A stretch of 64,000 nt of DNA from Actinobacteria bacterium 69-20 (GCA_001897425.1 MKSW01000001.1:84025-148024), one strand, 5' to 3'; counted from the first letter of the stretch, positions 45,666 through 53,175 are shown. The notes: generated from the letters alone by a model not told the origin. Made by a program: numbers and translations.

Positions 45666-46553
45666 ATGTTTGCCGACGTACTGCGGGGTTTGCGCCGGAA
45701 CGTCACCATGACGATCGCCATGATCCTGACGACCGCGATCTCGCTGTGCCTGCTCGGCGCCGGCCTGATCGTCGCGCGCATGACGGACCAGATGCGCCAG
45801 ATCTACGGCGACAAGGTCGAGGTCACCATCTATCTCAACGAGAAGGTCTCGTCGCAGGACCCGAACTGCCAGGCGAAGACCTGCCAGGCGCTCGGGGACG
45901 CGTTGAACAAGGACTCCGACGTCGATCGCGTGACGTACCAGAGCCAGTCGGCGGCGTGGCAGCAGTACCAGCAGATGTTCGCCGGGCAGCCGGAGATGCT
46001 ACAGATCGCCAAACAGTCCGACCTCAACTCCTCGTGGCACGTCAAGCTCAAGGACCCGCAGCAGTACAAGGTGATCCAGGCGCGGTACCAGGACTTCCCC
46101 GGCGTCAAATCGGTCAACGACCAGTCGCAGACCCTGGACCGACTCTTCAACGTGCTCAACGGGATTCGGAACGCGACCATCATCGTCGCACTGGTTCAGG
46201 CGCTCGCGGCGTTCCTGCTGATCGCGAACACCGTCCAAGTCGCCGCGTACACGCGAAGAACCGAGACATCGATCATGCGGCTCGTCGGCGCCTCGCGATG
46301 GCGAACGCAGATTCCGTTCATCCTGGAGGCCGTGGTGGCCGCCGTCGCCGGGGCGATCCTGGCGATCGGCGGGCTCGTCGCGATGAAATACCTGTTCGTC
46401 GACAAGACGCTCGGCACGATCATGAACGCTGGCATCCTGCCGCCGATCGACGGCACGGCGCTGGTGTGGGTCTCGCCCTGGCTCGGCGGGATCGCCGTCG
46501 GGCTCGCCGGGATCGCGTCGTATGCGACGCTGCGTCTGTACGTGCGGTTGTAA
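45666..46553 (+). CDS. ftsX: Cell-division protein FtsX
   Basis: A 295-residue membrane protein. One N-terminal segment (MTIAMILTTAISLCLLGAGLIVARM) is followed by the extracellular domain (about residues 45-165, with a Cys pair CQAKTC) and three C-terminal segments. The FtsX domain block is ANTVQVAAYTRRTETSIMRLVGASRWR. It transmits FtsE ATP hydrolysis to cell-wall hydrolases outside. Confidence 0.96.
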   Translation: MFADVLRGLRRNVTMTIAMILTTAISLCLLGAGLIVARMTDQMRQIYGDKVEVTIYLNEKVSSQDPNCQAKTCQALGDALNKDSDVDRVTYQSQSAAWQQYQQMFAGQPEMLQIAKQSDLNSSWHVKLKDPQQYKVIQARYQDFPGVKSVNDQSQTLDRLFNVLNGIRNATIIVALVQALAAFLLIANTVQVAAYTRRTETSIMRLVGASRWRTQIPFILEAVVAAVAGAILAIGGLVAMKYLFVDKTLGTIMNAGILPPIDGTALVWVSPWLGGIAVGLAGIASYATLRLYVRL

Positions 46554-46576
46554 CCGCGGAGCATCCGGCGTCGGCC

Positions 46577-46595
46577 GCGAACGGCGTCATACCCG
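46577..46595 (+). repeat. 19-bp dispersed motif (18/19)
   Basis: GCGAACGGCGTCATACCCG, intergenic, between ftsX and smpB, 34 bases before the smpB start. Confidence 0.75.
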
Positions 46596-46628
46596 CTGTC
46601 GGGGCCCTCGGCTACGCTGGCTCCTGCC

Positions 46629-47129
46629 ATGTCGAACAAGTCCGCGAAACCCGGTCGCACAGCAGGCCGCACACCGATCGTCTCGAACCGCAAGGCGCGC
46701 CACGATTACGAGATCGTGGACACGCTCGAGGCCGGGATCTCGCTCACCGGCACCGAGGTCAAGTCGCTGCGTGACCGGCACGCGAACCTGGTCGACGGCT
46801 TCGCCACCATCTCCGATGACGAAGTGTGGCTGCGCAACGTCCACATCGCCGAGTACGTGCAGGGCACCTGGACCAACCACGCCCCGCGGCGTGCGCGCAA
46901 GCTCCTGCTGCACCGGGCGCAGATCGAGAAGTGGGGGGCGAAGATCCGCGAGGGCGGCTACACGATGGTGCCGCTGTCCCTGTACTTCGTCGACGGGCGG
47001 GTGAAGGTGGAACTCGGGCTCGGCCGCGGCAAGAAGCTCTATGACAAGCGGCAGGCGATCGCGAAACGGGACTCGGAGCGCGAGGTTTCGCGGTATCTCG
47101 GCCGGCGGGCCAAGGGGCGCGCGGAGTAA
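46629..47129 (+). CDS. smpB: SsrA-binding protein SmpB
   Basis: A 166-residue RNA-binding protein. It has [29 protein letters not shown], the [10 protein letters not shown] block, and a basic C-terminal tail ([20 protein letters not shown]) that mimics mRNA in the decoding centre. It delivers tmRNA to stalled ribosomes. The tmRNA gene itself lies 635 bases downstream, with a vapBC relic in between. Confidence 0.97.
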   Translation: MSNKSAKPGRTAGRTPIVSNRKARHDYEIVDTLEAGISLTGTEVKSLRDRHANLVDGFATISDDEVWLRNVHIAEYVQGTWTNHAPRRARKLLLHRAQIEKWGAKIREGGYTMVPLSLYFVDGRVKVELGLGRGKKLYDKRQAIAKRDSEREVSRYLGRRAKGRAE

Positions 47130-47159
47130 TCGCTGCGGCCGCCCCGGGGTGTGCCGAAC

Positions 47160-47178
47160 CGCGTATGACGCTGTTCGC
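47160..47178 (-). repeat. 19-bp dispersed motif (18/19)
   Basis: The complement reads GCGAACAGCGTCATACGCG. Intergenic, between convergent smpB and vapC. Confidence 0.75.
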
Positions 47179-47183
47179 GCCGC

Positions 47184-47427
47184 TTACGCGGCGATCACCG
47201 TGACGTCATAGTCGTTGAATCTGGCGTCGGCGGTGATGATCGGGATGTCGAGAATCTGCGCCTGCGCGATGATCATGCGGTCGAACGGATCGCGGTGGTG
47301 ATCGGGCAGGTCGGCAACGCGCAGGGTGTGTGCGAGCTCGATCCCGAGAGCCGTGGTGCGCGATCGTTGCATGCGGTCCGCTTGGGCCCAGAGCCAGGCG
47401 TGGGCGTCGAGCGGGTAGCGGCTCACG
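47184..47427 (-). pseudogene. VapC-type PIN toxin with internal deletion
   Basis: An 80-residue frame, start GTG 47427 overlapping the antitoxin stop (GTGA). The N-terminus YPLDAHAWLWAQ has the first PIN aspartate. It then jumps to a C-terminal block (AHTLRVADLPDHHRDPFDRMIIAQAQ ... TADARF) that normally starts about 45 residues later in this VapC class of about 125-130 residues. The central helix with the catalytic Glu (ASAWEIAIK in homologues) is missing. The in-frame deletion should abolish RNase activity. Confidence 0.7.
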
Positions 47428-47668
47428 CGTAGAAGTTTTCGAGGATGTCGGCAGGCAGCGGATCGTCGAAGTCGTCCGGCACCGTGAACACGCCCTCGTC
47501 GGTGCCGAGCCTGCGCTGACCTTGCGGACCGCTGGGGATCAGTCGGGCTACCGGCGTGCCACCGCGAGTGATCTCGACCTCCTGGCCGGCCTCGACCAGC
47601 CGAAGCAACTCGGAGAGGTGCGTCTTCGCCTGACGCACCCCGGCGCTGATCGGGGCCGACTTGGTCAT
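47423..47668 (-). CDS. VapB-type (Phd/YefM-like) antitoxin
   Basis: An 81-residue antitoxin. The N-terminal DNA-binding part is VRQAKTHLSELLRLVEAGQEVEITRGGTPVARLIP, typical of the Phd/YefM fold in VapB proteins of this class. The acidic C-terminus (DEGVFTVPDDFDDPLP) is the toxin-binding arm. The partner toxin is truncated in frame, so the antitoxin may remain only as a repressor. Confidence 0.85.
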   Translation of the reverse strand: MTKSAPISAGVRQAKTHLSELLRLVEAGQEVEITRGGTPVARLIPSGPQGQRRLGTDEGVFTVPDDFDDPLPADILENFYA

Positions 47669-47763
47669 AGACGTAGTCTGCCAACCATGTCGACGGCCGG
47701 CTGGTGCGGCGGGGGAATGTTCCGTACCATGGACGGCGTTGTACAGATAGACAACAACGACAC

Positions 47764-48135
47764 GGGGGTGATTGGTCTCGACAGCGGCTGTCGAGTGAGG
47801 AGAAGCGGGTCGAGGAACGCGGCAATGATCTCGTTAACCATGGGTCGCAAAAAAATCAAGTGCCAATTCTCAGCGCACTGACTTCGCCCTCGCCGCCTGA
47901 GCGAGTGTGAAAGTCCGTCAGACCGGGGTTCCTCCGACCCGGACCCTGGCGTCGATCAGGAGGATCACCGTCGATCCCGGCCACGGGGTTCGTCGGGACA
48001 CTCACAGTGGCTGGGCCTGTCACACCGACTTGTTCGCATGATCGGCGGGGCCGAGTAGAGGCGAAGCGAACTGCACCCGGAGAAGGCTTCACCAAGCACC
48101 GTTGGACGCGGGTTCGATTCCCGCCACCTCCACTA
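47764..48135 (+). ncRNA. ssrA: tmRNA (SsrA)
   Basis: About 372 bases. The 5' end GGGGGTGATTGGTCTCGAC and the 3' T-arm GGTTCGATTCC with CACCTCC form a 7-pair acceptor stem with one G-U pair. The tag frame runs from GCC 47862 to TGA 47900 and encodes ANSQRTDFALAA. The resume codon is preceded by AATCAAGT. The 3' end is CTA rather than CCA, so CCA must be added or edited. It rescues stalled ribosomes with SmpB and tags proteins for degradation. It is followed by a perfect terminator. Confidence 0.95.
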
Positions 48136-48179
48136 CGGCTGTAGGGCCAGGCACGCTTTTCGCCTGGCCCTACAGCCGT
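48135..48179 (+). terminator. ssrA terminator
   Basis: Perfect 18-base arms ACGGCTGTAGGGCCAGGC (48135-48152) and its complement at 48162-48179, loop ACGCTTTTC. It immediately follows tmRNA. Confidence 0.9.
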
Positions 48180-48220
48180 ATTCGGGTGCTGTAATCGAGT
48201 GGGCCCCCGCTGCGAGGCGC

Positions 48221-48393
48221 CAGCCGAGCAGTAGGGGATCCCGCCACCTCCCTGTACCCATGTGATGAGTGCTGCATCCGCTATTGAAAGCGTTAGCCGA
48301 GCAGTAGGGGATCCCGCCACCGTGCCTCTACGTGATGGGCGCAGCATCCCCCGCTGGTGAGCGCAGCGAGCCAGTAGGGATCCCGCCACTTCC
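48221..48393 (+). repeat. Degenerate repeats resembling the tmRNA 3' end
   Basis: Three copies of AGCAGTAGGGGATCCCGCCAC (varied) occur with GTAGGGG at 48231, 48304 and 48374, so the period is 73 and 70. The flanking TGATGnGyGCwGCATCC is repeated too. GATCCCGCCACCTCC resembles GATTCCCGCCACCTCC at the end of tmRNA (48113-48131). Such copies behind ssrA are typical traces of att sites left by integrative elements. Apart from the terminator, nothing else is seen in the 358 bases after tmRNA. Confidence 0.7.
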
Positions 48394-48493
48394 ATACATG
48401 GCGCGGCGATGCTGCGTACCACGTCATAGGCGATTCGCTCGGGATTGCACTGAGTCCGCTCTATATGTCTGACACTGGTAGCACAATGACTCC

Positions 48494-48772
48494 ATGCGGA
48501 CCGTCACCAAGCGCGACCTCAACCAGCACACGGCTGCGGTGCTCGGCCAGGTCTCGGGCGCCGATGACGTGGTCGTGACCGAGCGTGGTAAGCGGCGTTG
48601 GCGGGTCAGTGCGTTCCGTGACCAGGATGCACCGCTGGCGCGGTGGGAGCGCGAGGGGCGATACGTCCCGCCGTCATCGACGCCGGCACCGTGGCCGAGC
48701 CACCCTGGCGGACCGAGGTACACCGATGCCGAGGTCGAGGCATTGCTGGACGAGACAAGCGGTGACCACTGA
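48494..48772 (+). CDS. Phd/YefM-like antitoxin, apparently orphan
   Basis: A 92-residue protein. TKRDLNQHTAAVLGQVSGADDVVVTERGKRRWRV is the Phd/YefM DNA-binding fold. The C-terminal part (about residues 50-92) is Pro-rich and acidic, the toxin-binding part. A toxin is expected directly downstream, but no PIN or Fic-like frame is seen in the 66 bases before the convergent hicB gene. A GTGA overlap opens a frame that has no toxin motif. The toxin was probably lost. Confidence 0.7.
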   Translation: MRTVTKRDLNQHTAAVLGQVSGADDVVVTERGKRRWRVSAFRDQDAPLARWEREGRYVPPSSTPAPWPSHPGGPRYTDAEVEALLDETSGDH

Positions 48773-48838
48773 CCGGTGGACATCGCCTATCGCCGGGTGG
48801 GGCGTTCCTTTGCCGGGCCGGTCCCGCGACCGAGCGCG

Positions 48839-49207
48839 CTACGCCTTGGTGAGTTGTGAGACGCGTCCCCTGCTGACGCCGAGCACGGTGGCCGCGTCGG
48901 CCACGGAGAGCCCCGCGCTGCGAAGCCGGCGGGCCACCGAGCGGGCTTCGGCGGCAGCTTCGCGCTGTACTTCGGCGGCTCGCGCCGTGTGCTCGGCGGC
49001 GTGGCGCGCTTCGACCTCAAGGCCGCCGAGTTCCGGAACGATGGTGATCTCGTCGGTGCACTCGTCGCGGTCGAACCAAGTCGCCAGAAAGTTGCGCACG
49101 GTCTGTTCGGCGTCCACAAGGGTCGCGCTCTGGGTGACACCGATGCCGCCGACATGCAGCTCCCAGCCGTGTTCCCACCGCCGGGCGGCGACGTTGTACG
49201 TGCTCAT
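48839..49207 (-). CDS. hicB: HicB-like antitoxin
   Basis: A 122-residue protein. The N-terminal part (YNVAARRWEHGWELHVGGIGVTQSATLVDAEQTVRNFLAT) is a degraded-RNase-H-like HicB fold. The C-terminus has a helix-turn-helix (GLSVADAATVLGVSRGRVSQL) for autoregulation. ATG 49207 overlaps the hicA stop (ATGA), giving the hicA-hicB order. A long Ala/Glu-rich linker joins the parts. Confidence 0.8.
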   Translation of the reverse strand: MSTYNVAARRWEHGWELHVGGIGVTQSATLVDAEQTVRNFLATWFDRDECTDEITIVPELGGLEVEARHAAEHTARAAEVQREAAAEARSVARRLRSAGLSVADAATVLGVSRGRVSQLTKA

Positions 49208-49410
49208 TTCAACCATCCCTCGGGTAGGCACGGAAGCTGGGCGATCACGCTCCGAATGACGCCTGGCGAAACGATCCGTGCTTGGGTGATCACGGTCTGA
49301 TGCTTGCCGCAGGGGCAATACCACTTCTCGTGGTCACCCTTGCCTTGTTTCCATGTGCAGTGCTGCGCCTCCAGCGCCGTGCGGACCAGCCGGTAGGCCA
49401 TCGCCTTCAT
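49204..49410 (-). CDS. hicA: HicA-like mRNA interferase toxin
   Basis: A 68-residue double-stranded-RNA-binding-fold toxin. It has WKQGKGDHEKWYCPCGKHQTVI, where the histidine in GDHEKW-type motifs is catalytic in HicA. Two Cys residues (CPCG) are unusual for HicA and could bind zinc. It is upstream of and coupled to hicB. It cleaves mRNA when free of HicB. Confidence 0.8.
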   Translation of the reverse strand: MKAMAYRLVRTALEAQHCTWKQGKGDHEKWYCPCGKHQTVITQARIVSPGVIRSVIAQLPCLPEGWLK

Positions 49411-49472
49411 CAGGGTAGTTTAGCCGGGCTCAACTATCAACGTCTAGGGGGTATAACCATCGAGGGTGGGCT

Positions 49473-49580
49473 CCGCGGGTGGTGAGGCGGACGAGCGCGG
49501 CGCCGAGGGCCGCGGCATCTCGGCCCTGGAGCACCTCGACCAGCTCCTTACGCGATCCCGGTAGGCCCGCGCGGCGTGCG
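49473..49580 (-). pseudogene. Duplicated 3' end of the HhH DNA-glycosylase gene
   Basis: 108 bases match 50439-50546 at 103 of 108 positions, with no gaps. On the minus strand it corresponds to the last about 33 codons of the gene at 50429-51049. The higBA module lies between the two copies. Beyond both ends the match stops sharply. It has no start and is not expected to be expressed. Confidence 0.85.
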
Positions 49581-49690
49581 TTGGTCTTGTGGAGTTGTTG
49601 AGCCGTGGCATGCGGGCCCGATCCCGCTCCCAGTGTTCGTTCCTGCCTGACGCCAACCGATATTGGTAGAGGATATGCTAAACTTCAGGT

Positions 49691-50056
49691 GTGGAGGAGT
49701 GGGAGGTTCGGGTCACCGACGAGTGGCTCGTCTGGTTCCGGACCGTCGACCACGATTCCCAGGCGCTGATCGTCGATGCGGTAGACCGGCTCGCTGAGGC
49801 GGGCCCGAACTTGGGTCGCCCGCTCGTCGATCGCCTCAAGGGCACGAGCGTGCACAACATGAAGGAGTTGCGGCCGGGGTCGAGCGGCCGTTCGGAGATC
49901 CGGATTCTGTTCGTCTTCGATCCGTGGCGGTCGGCGATCCTGCTGGTTGGCGGGGATAAGTCGGGGGACTGGCAGGGCTGGTATCGGCGCATGATCCTGG
50001 AGGCGGAGCGGCTGTATGAGCAGTACCTCGAGGAACGACGAAGTGAGGAGGGGTGA
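49691..50056 (+). CDS. HigB-like (RelE/Gp49) toxin
   Basis: A 121-residue toxin of the phage-derived Gp49-like/HigB family. The core pattern is VRVTDEWLVWFRTV ... LGRPLVDRLKGTSVHNMKELRPG ... EIRILFVFDPWRSAILLVGGDKSGDW. It is a ribosome-dependent mRNA interferase by family. It starts with GTG 49691 and ends with a GTGA overlap into the antitoxin gene. The gene order is toxin first, as is typical for higBA. Confidence 0.85.
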   Translation: MEEWEVRVTDEWLVWFRTVDHDSQALIVDAVDRLAEAGPNLGRPLVDRLKGTSVHNMKELRPGSSGRSEIRILFVFDPWRSAILLVGGDKSGDWQGWYRRMILEAERLYEQYLEERRSEEG

Positions 50057-50394
50057 GCATGGCCGGGAACGCGAAGTGGAGCGACGTTCGCCCGCAGCTG
50101 GTCGCCGAGCTAGGCGGCGAGCAGATGGTTGCCGAGGCCAGGCATCGCCAGCAGGTATACATCGACGCCTACCGGCTCGCCGAGCGTCGCAGTGCTCTTG
50201 GGCTGACCCAGGCCGAGGTTGCCGAGCGGATGGGTGTGACCAAGGGCCGGGTGTCGCAGATCGAGCGTGGCGAGGTATCCACCGTCGACGTCATTGCCCG
50301 CTACGTGCAGGCCATTGGCGGGCAGCTGCAGATCGCAGCGGTCTTCGGTGACGACCACTACGTGCTGCGTGGCACCGGAACGGACGCCGCCTGA
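50053..50394 (+). CDS. HigA-like XRE antitoxin
   Basis: A 113-residue antitoxin. An N-terminal toxin-binding part is followed by a helix-turn-helix (RSALGLTQAEVAERMGVTKGRVSQIERGEVSTVDVIARYVQAIGG, about residues 45-90). It represses the operon together with the toxin. The start is GTG 50053 or ATG 50059. Its end lies 45 bases from the downstream copy of the 108-bp repeat. Confidence 0.85.
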   Translation: MSMAGNAKWSDVRPQLVAELGGEQMVAEARHRQQVYIDAYRLAERRSALGLTQAEVAERMGVTKGRVSQIERGEVSTVDVIARYVQAIGGQLQIAAVFGDDHYVLRGTGTDAA

Positions 50395-50428
50395 GTCGAG
50401 TTCGGTGCGCCTTGGTAGCGACGCGGAA

Positions 50429-51049
50429 TCAGCGTCCGCCGCGGGTGGTGAGGCGGACGAGCGCGGCGCCGAGGGCCGCAGCATCTCGGCCCCGGAACAC
50501 CTCGATCAGCTCCTTACGCGATCCCGGTAGACCCGCGCGGCGTGCGCCGTCCAGGACCCGCTGGTCCAGGTACGGCATCAACCACGGCCAGACGCGTTGC
50601 GCCTCGCGCAGGAAGATGTCGGCGCCGGCCGGTCCGATTCCCGGGATCTCCGTCAGCAGGCGGGCGGCCTCCTGCGGCCGGCCGCCGGCCTCGGCGGCGA
50701 GCCGACGGAGGTCGCCCTTCCATCGGCTCAGGACGAGCTGCGCCGCTTCTTCCAGCCGGGTCGCCGTGCTCTCGTCGTACCGCCGGTAATGCGCGCGGCC
50801 CAGTGCGTCGACGCGTTGTTGCCAGGTGGTGCCTAGTGTTCCGCGCGCCGTCCGCACGCCGATACGCCGCAGCTCGACGCTCGCCGCGACCGCCATGTCC
50901 GCGGAAATGGGCTTGGCGAGAAGGATGGCAAGCACCAGTAGGTCGAACAGCGGGCTCGGCTTGTCCCGAAGGGTGATCCCGGCCTGCTCGCAGTAGGTCG
51001 TCCCGTGGTCTCGCATTAGCGAGCGCACGATCGAGTCGACATCGCTCAT
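50429..51049 (-). CDS. HhH-GPD-type DNA glycosylase/endonuclease
   Basis: A 206-residue protein of the endonuclease III-like superfamily. It has LFDLLVLAILLAKPISADMA (helical core), the hairpin LTEIPGIGPAGADIFLREAQ and the WPWLMPYLDQRV block. No C-terminal iron-sulfur cysteine cluster is present. It removes or cleaves at damaged bases by family. Its final about 33 codons are duplicated at 49473-49580, on the far side of higBA. ATG 51049 follows a GTG by one codon. Confidence 0.75.
   Translation of the reverse strand: MSDVDSIVRSLMRDHGTTYCEQAGITLRDKPSPLFDLLVLAILLAKPISADMAVAASVELRRIGVRTARGTLGTTWQQRVDALGRAHYRRYDESTATRLEEAAQLVLSRWKGDLRRLAAEAGGRPQEAARLLTEIPGIGPAGADIFLREAQRVWPWLMPYLDQRVLDGARRAGLPGSRKELIEVFRGRDAAALGAALVRLTTRGGR
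50439..50546 (-). repeat. 108-bp direct repeat, glycosylase-gene copy
   Basis: Partner of 49473-49580, in the same orientation. It brackets higBA. The five differences are scattered substitutions. Confidence 0.85.
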
Positions 51050-51100
51050 CACCCATTGCTACCCGCCGACCATGGCACCGTGTCAAGACGGTGCGCGGCT

Positions 51101-51119
51101 GCGAACGACGTCATACTCG
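51101..51119 (+). repeat. 19-bp dispersed motif (16/19), part of an inverted pair
   Basis: GCGAACGACGTCATACTCG, followed 16 bases later by an inverted 15/19 copy at 51136-51154. Both lie in the 318-base gap between the glycosylase and the imuB operon. The gap also holds the SOS box and otherwise no gene. Confidence 0.65.
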
Positions 51120-51338
51120 CTTGCCGCCGGGATTCCGGGTATGACGGGGTTCCGGGCCCGGGCCAGGTTCCGAGCAGTGGTGTCCCGGTGAGCTCCGGCT
51201 CGGCGGGGAGCCCGGCGCCCCGTGTTGCGATGTTTCGGGCCTTTCGGTGCGGGAAATTCGGGCAGGAGTACGCGGTCGTCACAGTGGTAACGCGTAGGGG
51301 CCGGTAAAACGGCATTGTCGTGCCTTTGTTCTAGTATC

Positions 51339-51354
51339 CCGAACAGAGGTTCGA
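51339..51354 (+). promoter_or_regulatory. LexA (SOS) box of the mutasome operon
   Basis: CCGAACAGAGGTTCGA matches the actinobacterial SOS box TCGAAC-N4-GTTCGA with one mismatch, and its CGAAC/GTTCG arms are perfect. A -10-like TAGTAT lies at 51332-51337. It is 17 bases before the leader frame. imuB-dnaE2 induction by DNA damage is established in mycobacteria. Confidence 0.85.
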
Positions 51355-51370
51355 TGATGCTGGGAGGGCC

Positions 51371-51460
51371 ATGAACAGCTGGGTTCCGGAGGGCTGGACG
51401 GTGATGTGGCAGAGCGCTCCGGCTCATGCCCGGAACGGCGCTTGTCGGGATGCGGCCTGA
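51371..51460 (+). CDS. 29-residue leader frame before imuB
   Basis: A short frame starting ATG 51371, with GGGAGGG 3 bases upstream, and ending TGA 51458-51460. Its stop overlaps the imuB ATG by one base (TGATG), so imuB is translationally coupled to it. No similarity to a known protein is evident. In many actinobacteria imuA' lies here; the frame may be a leader peptide or a remnant of imuA'. Expression is likely but function is unknown. Confidence 0.5.
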   Translation: MNSWVPEGWTVMWQSAPAHARNGACRDAA

Positions 51461-53175
51461 TGTCGGAGGCAGTGTCGGCGGCATCGGAGGTGTCGGCAGG
51501 ATCGGCGGGATCGGTGGAACGGTCCCGCACCCTGGTGTTGTGGTGTCCGGATTGGCCGGCGGTTGCCGCTCTGCAAGAGGAGGGTCGGCCTGGGTCGGCG
51601 CCTGCTGTGGTGCTGTCCGCCGGCCGGGTGCAGGTGGCCACGGCGGTGGCTCGGGCCGGTGGGATCCGTGTCGGGATGCGCCGGCGGGACGTGCAGTCCC
51701 GTTGTCCCGGGGTGGTCGTGCTTCGCGTCGACGCCGATCGCGATGCGCGGATGTTCGAGCCGGTTGCCGCCGCTGTGGAAGCGCTCGTTCCCGGCATCGA
51801 GGTCCTCCGCCCGGGCCTGCTTGCCTGCCGCGTGCGTGGGCCCGCCCGGTACTTCGGTTCCGAGATCGCGGCTGCGGAACGGTTTGTCGACGCTGTGGAG
51901 GCGCTGGATGTCGAGTGCCGTATCGGTATCGCCGGCGGGGTGTCGGTGGCGGTGTTGGCTGCGCATCGGTCGATGATCGTGCCGCCCGGGGGTGATGCAG
52001 CGTTCTGCGCCGGGCTGCCGGTCGCCGAGCTGGCGCGCGATCCGGCGATCGCCCTCCCGGCATGGGGTGAATTGGCAGGCCTGTTGCAGCGGCTCGGCAT
52101 CACTACCGCCGGCGCCCTGGCTGCGCTGCCGCTGAACAAGGTCGCCACCCGGTTCGGCGGGGACGGGGTGGCCATGCACCGGCTGGCATCGGGTCTCGCC
52201 GAGCGGGGACTGTCGCGTCGTCATATCGACACCGACGTGGCGGTAGTCGAGACCTGCGATCCGCCGCTGGAGCGGGTGGATACCGCGGCGTTCGTTGCCC
52301 GGGCACTTGCGGAGAGGTTCCACACCCGGTTGGCCGCAGCGGGTTTGGCCTGTATCCGACTTGCTATCAGCGCCACCACCGAACACGGCGAGACGGTGAG
52401 CCGCATCTGGCGGTGCACACGCCCGTTGACCGCTGCGGCCACCGCCGACCGGCTGCGCTGGCAGCTCGACGGATGGTTGACCGGGCTGGCCCGCCGTACC
52501 GACGGGACCGGCCCGGGGGTCAGCGGGACCGACGGGGCCGGCCCCCGCCCTGGCCTCCGGGCCGCTCCGCGAGCCGGGGCGATCACCGCACTTCGACTGG
52601 AGGCGATCGAGGCGGTTGATGCCGGCCGGATCCAGTACGGACTGTGGGGCTCGGACGGGGTGCGTGAGCACCGGGCCAGGTCGGCCTTCGCCCGCGTGCA
52701 GGGCCTGCTGGGGCCGGACGCGGTGCTGGGTATGGCGCTGACCGGCGGGCGGGGGGCAGCCGACCGCATCGCGGTGGTCGCATGGGGGGAGGAGAACGCC
52801 GCGAAACGGGACCCCGCGGCGCCCTGGCCGGGTGCGCTGCCGTCGCCGTCGCCCGCGCGAATCGCAGGGGCGGCACGGGCGAACGCCGTTCCGGCCCGGC
52901 GGGGAATGCCGAGAAGTGTTTCCGTCTGCGGTGAGGCCGGGTGCCGCGTCGCCGTCACCGAACGAGGCATGCTGACCGAGCCGCCGGCCGTCGTCGAGGG
53001 CAGACGGGTGATGTCGTGGGCGGGGCCCTGGCTGCTGGACGAGCGCTGGTGGGCCGGCACAGACCCCGCTGCGCATTGGCGGACTGCCCGGATGCAGGTG
53101 ATTCCCGAGTCTGGCCCACCGATGCTGCTCGAATTCGGCGACCGCGGTTGGCTTCTCGAGGCGGTGTACGACTGA
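51460..53175 (+). CDS. imuB: Y-family polymerase-like mutasome protein ImuB
   Basis: A 571-residue protein of the ImuB family. It has LVLWCPDWPAVAAL at the start and a Y-family polymerase palm/fingers region (VEALVPGIEVLRPGLLACRVRGPARYFG), but not the full acidic catalytic set. The thumb HhH is GLLQRLGITTAGALAALPLNKVATRFG. The little-finger region and a C-terminal region follow. ImuB is an adaptor that links the beta clamp to DnaE2. A Gly/Pro-rich insert lies at about residues 345-375. ATG 51460 is preferred over 51406 because of the TGATG overlap. Confidence 0.9.
   Translation: MSEAVSAASEVSAGSAGSVERSRTLVLWCPDWPAVAALQEEGRPGSAPAVVLSAGRVQVATAVARAGGIRVGMRRRDVQSRCPGVVVLRVDADRDARMFEPVAAAVEALVPGIEVLRPGLLACRVRGPARYFGSEIAAAERFVDAVEALDVECRIGIAGGVSVAVLAAHRSMIVPPGGDAAFCAGLPVAELARDPAIALPAWGELAGLLQRLGITTAGALAALPLNKVATRFGGDGVAMHRLASGLAERGLSRRHIDTDVAVVETCDPPLERVDTAAFVARALAERFHTRLAAAGLACIRLAISATTEHGETVSRIWRCTRPLTAAATADRLRWQLDGWLTGLARRTDGTGPGVSGTDGAGPRPGLRAAPRAGAITALRLEAIEAVDAGRIQYGLWGSDGVREHRARSAFARVQGLLGPDAVLGMALTGGRGAADRIAVVAWGEENAAKRDPAAPWPGALPSPSPARIAGAARANAVPARRGMPRSVSVCGEAGCRVAVTERGMLTEPPAVVEGRRVMSWAGPWLLDERWWAGTDPAAHWRTARMQVIPESGPPMLLEFGDRGWLLEAVYD

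Noticed and set aside
48180..48420. Extra tRNA or a second tmRNA 3' fragment
   Set aside because: The repeats keep only the acceptor/T-arm-like core and no full cloverleaf can be folded.
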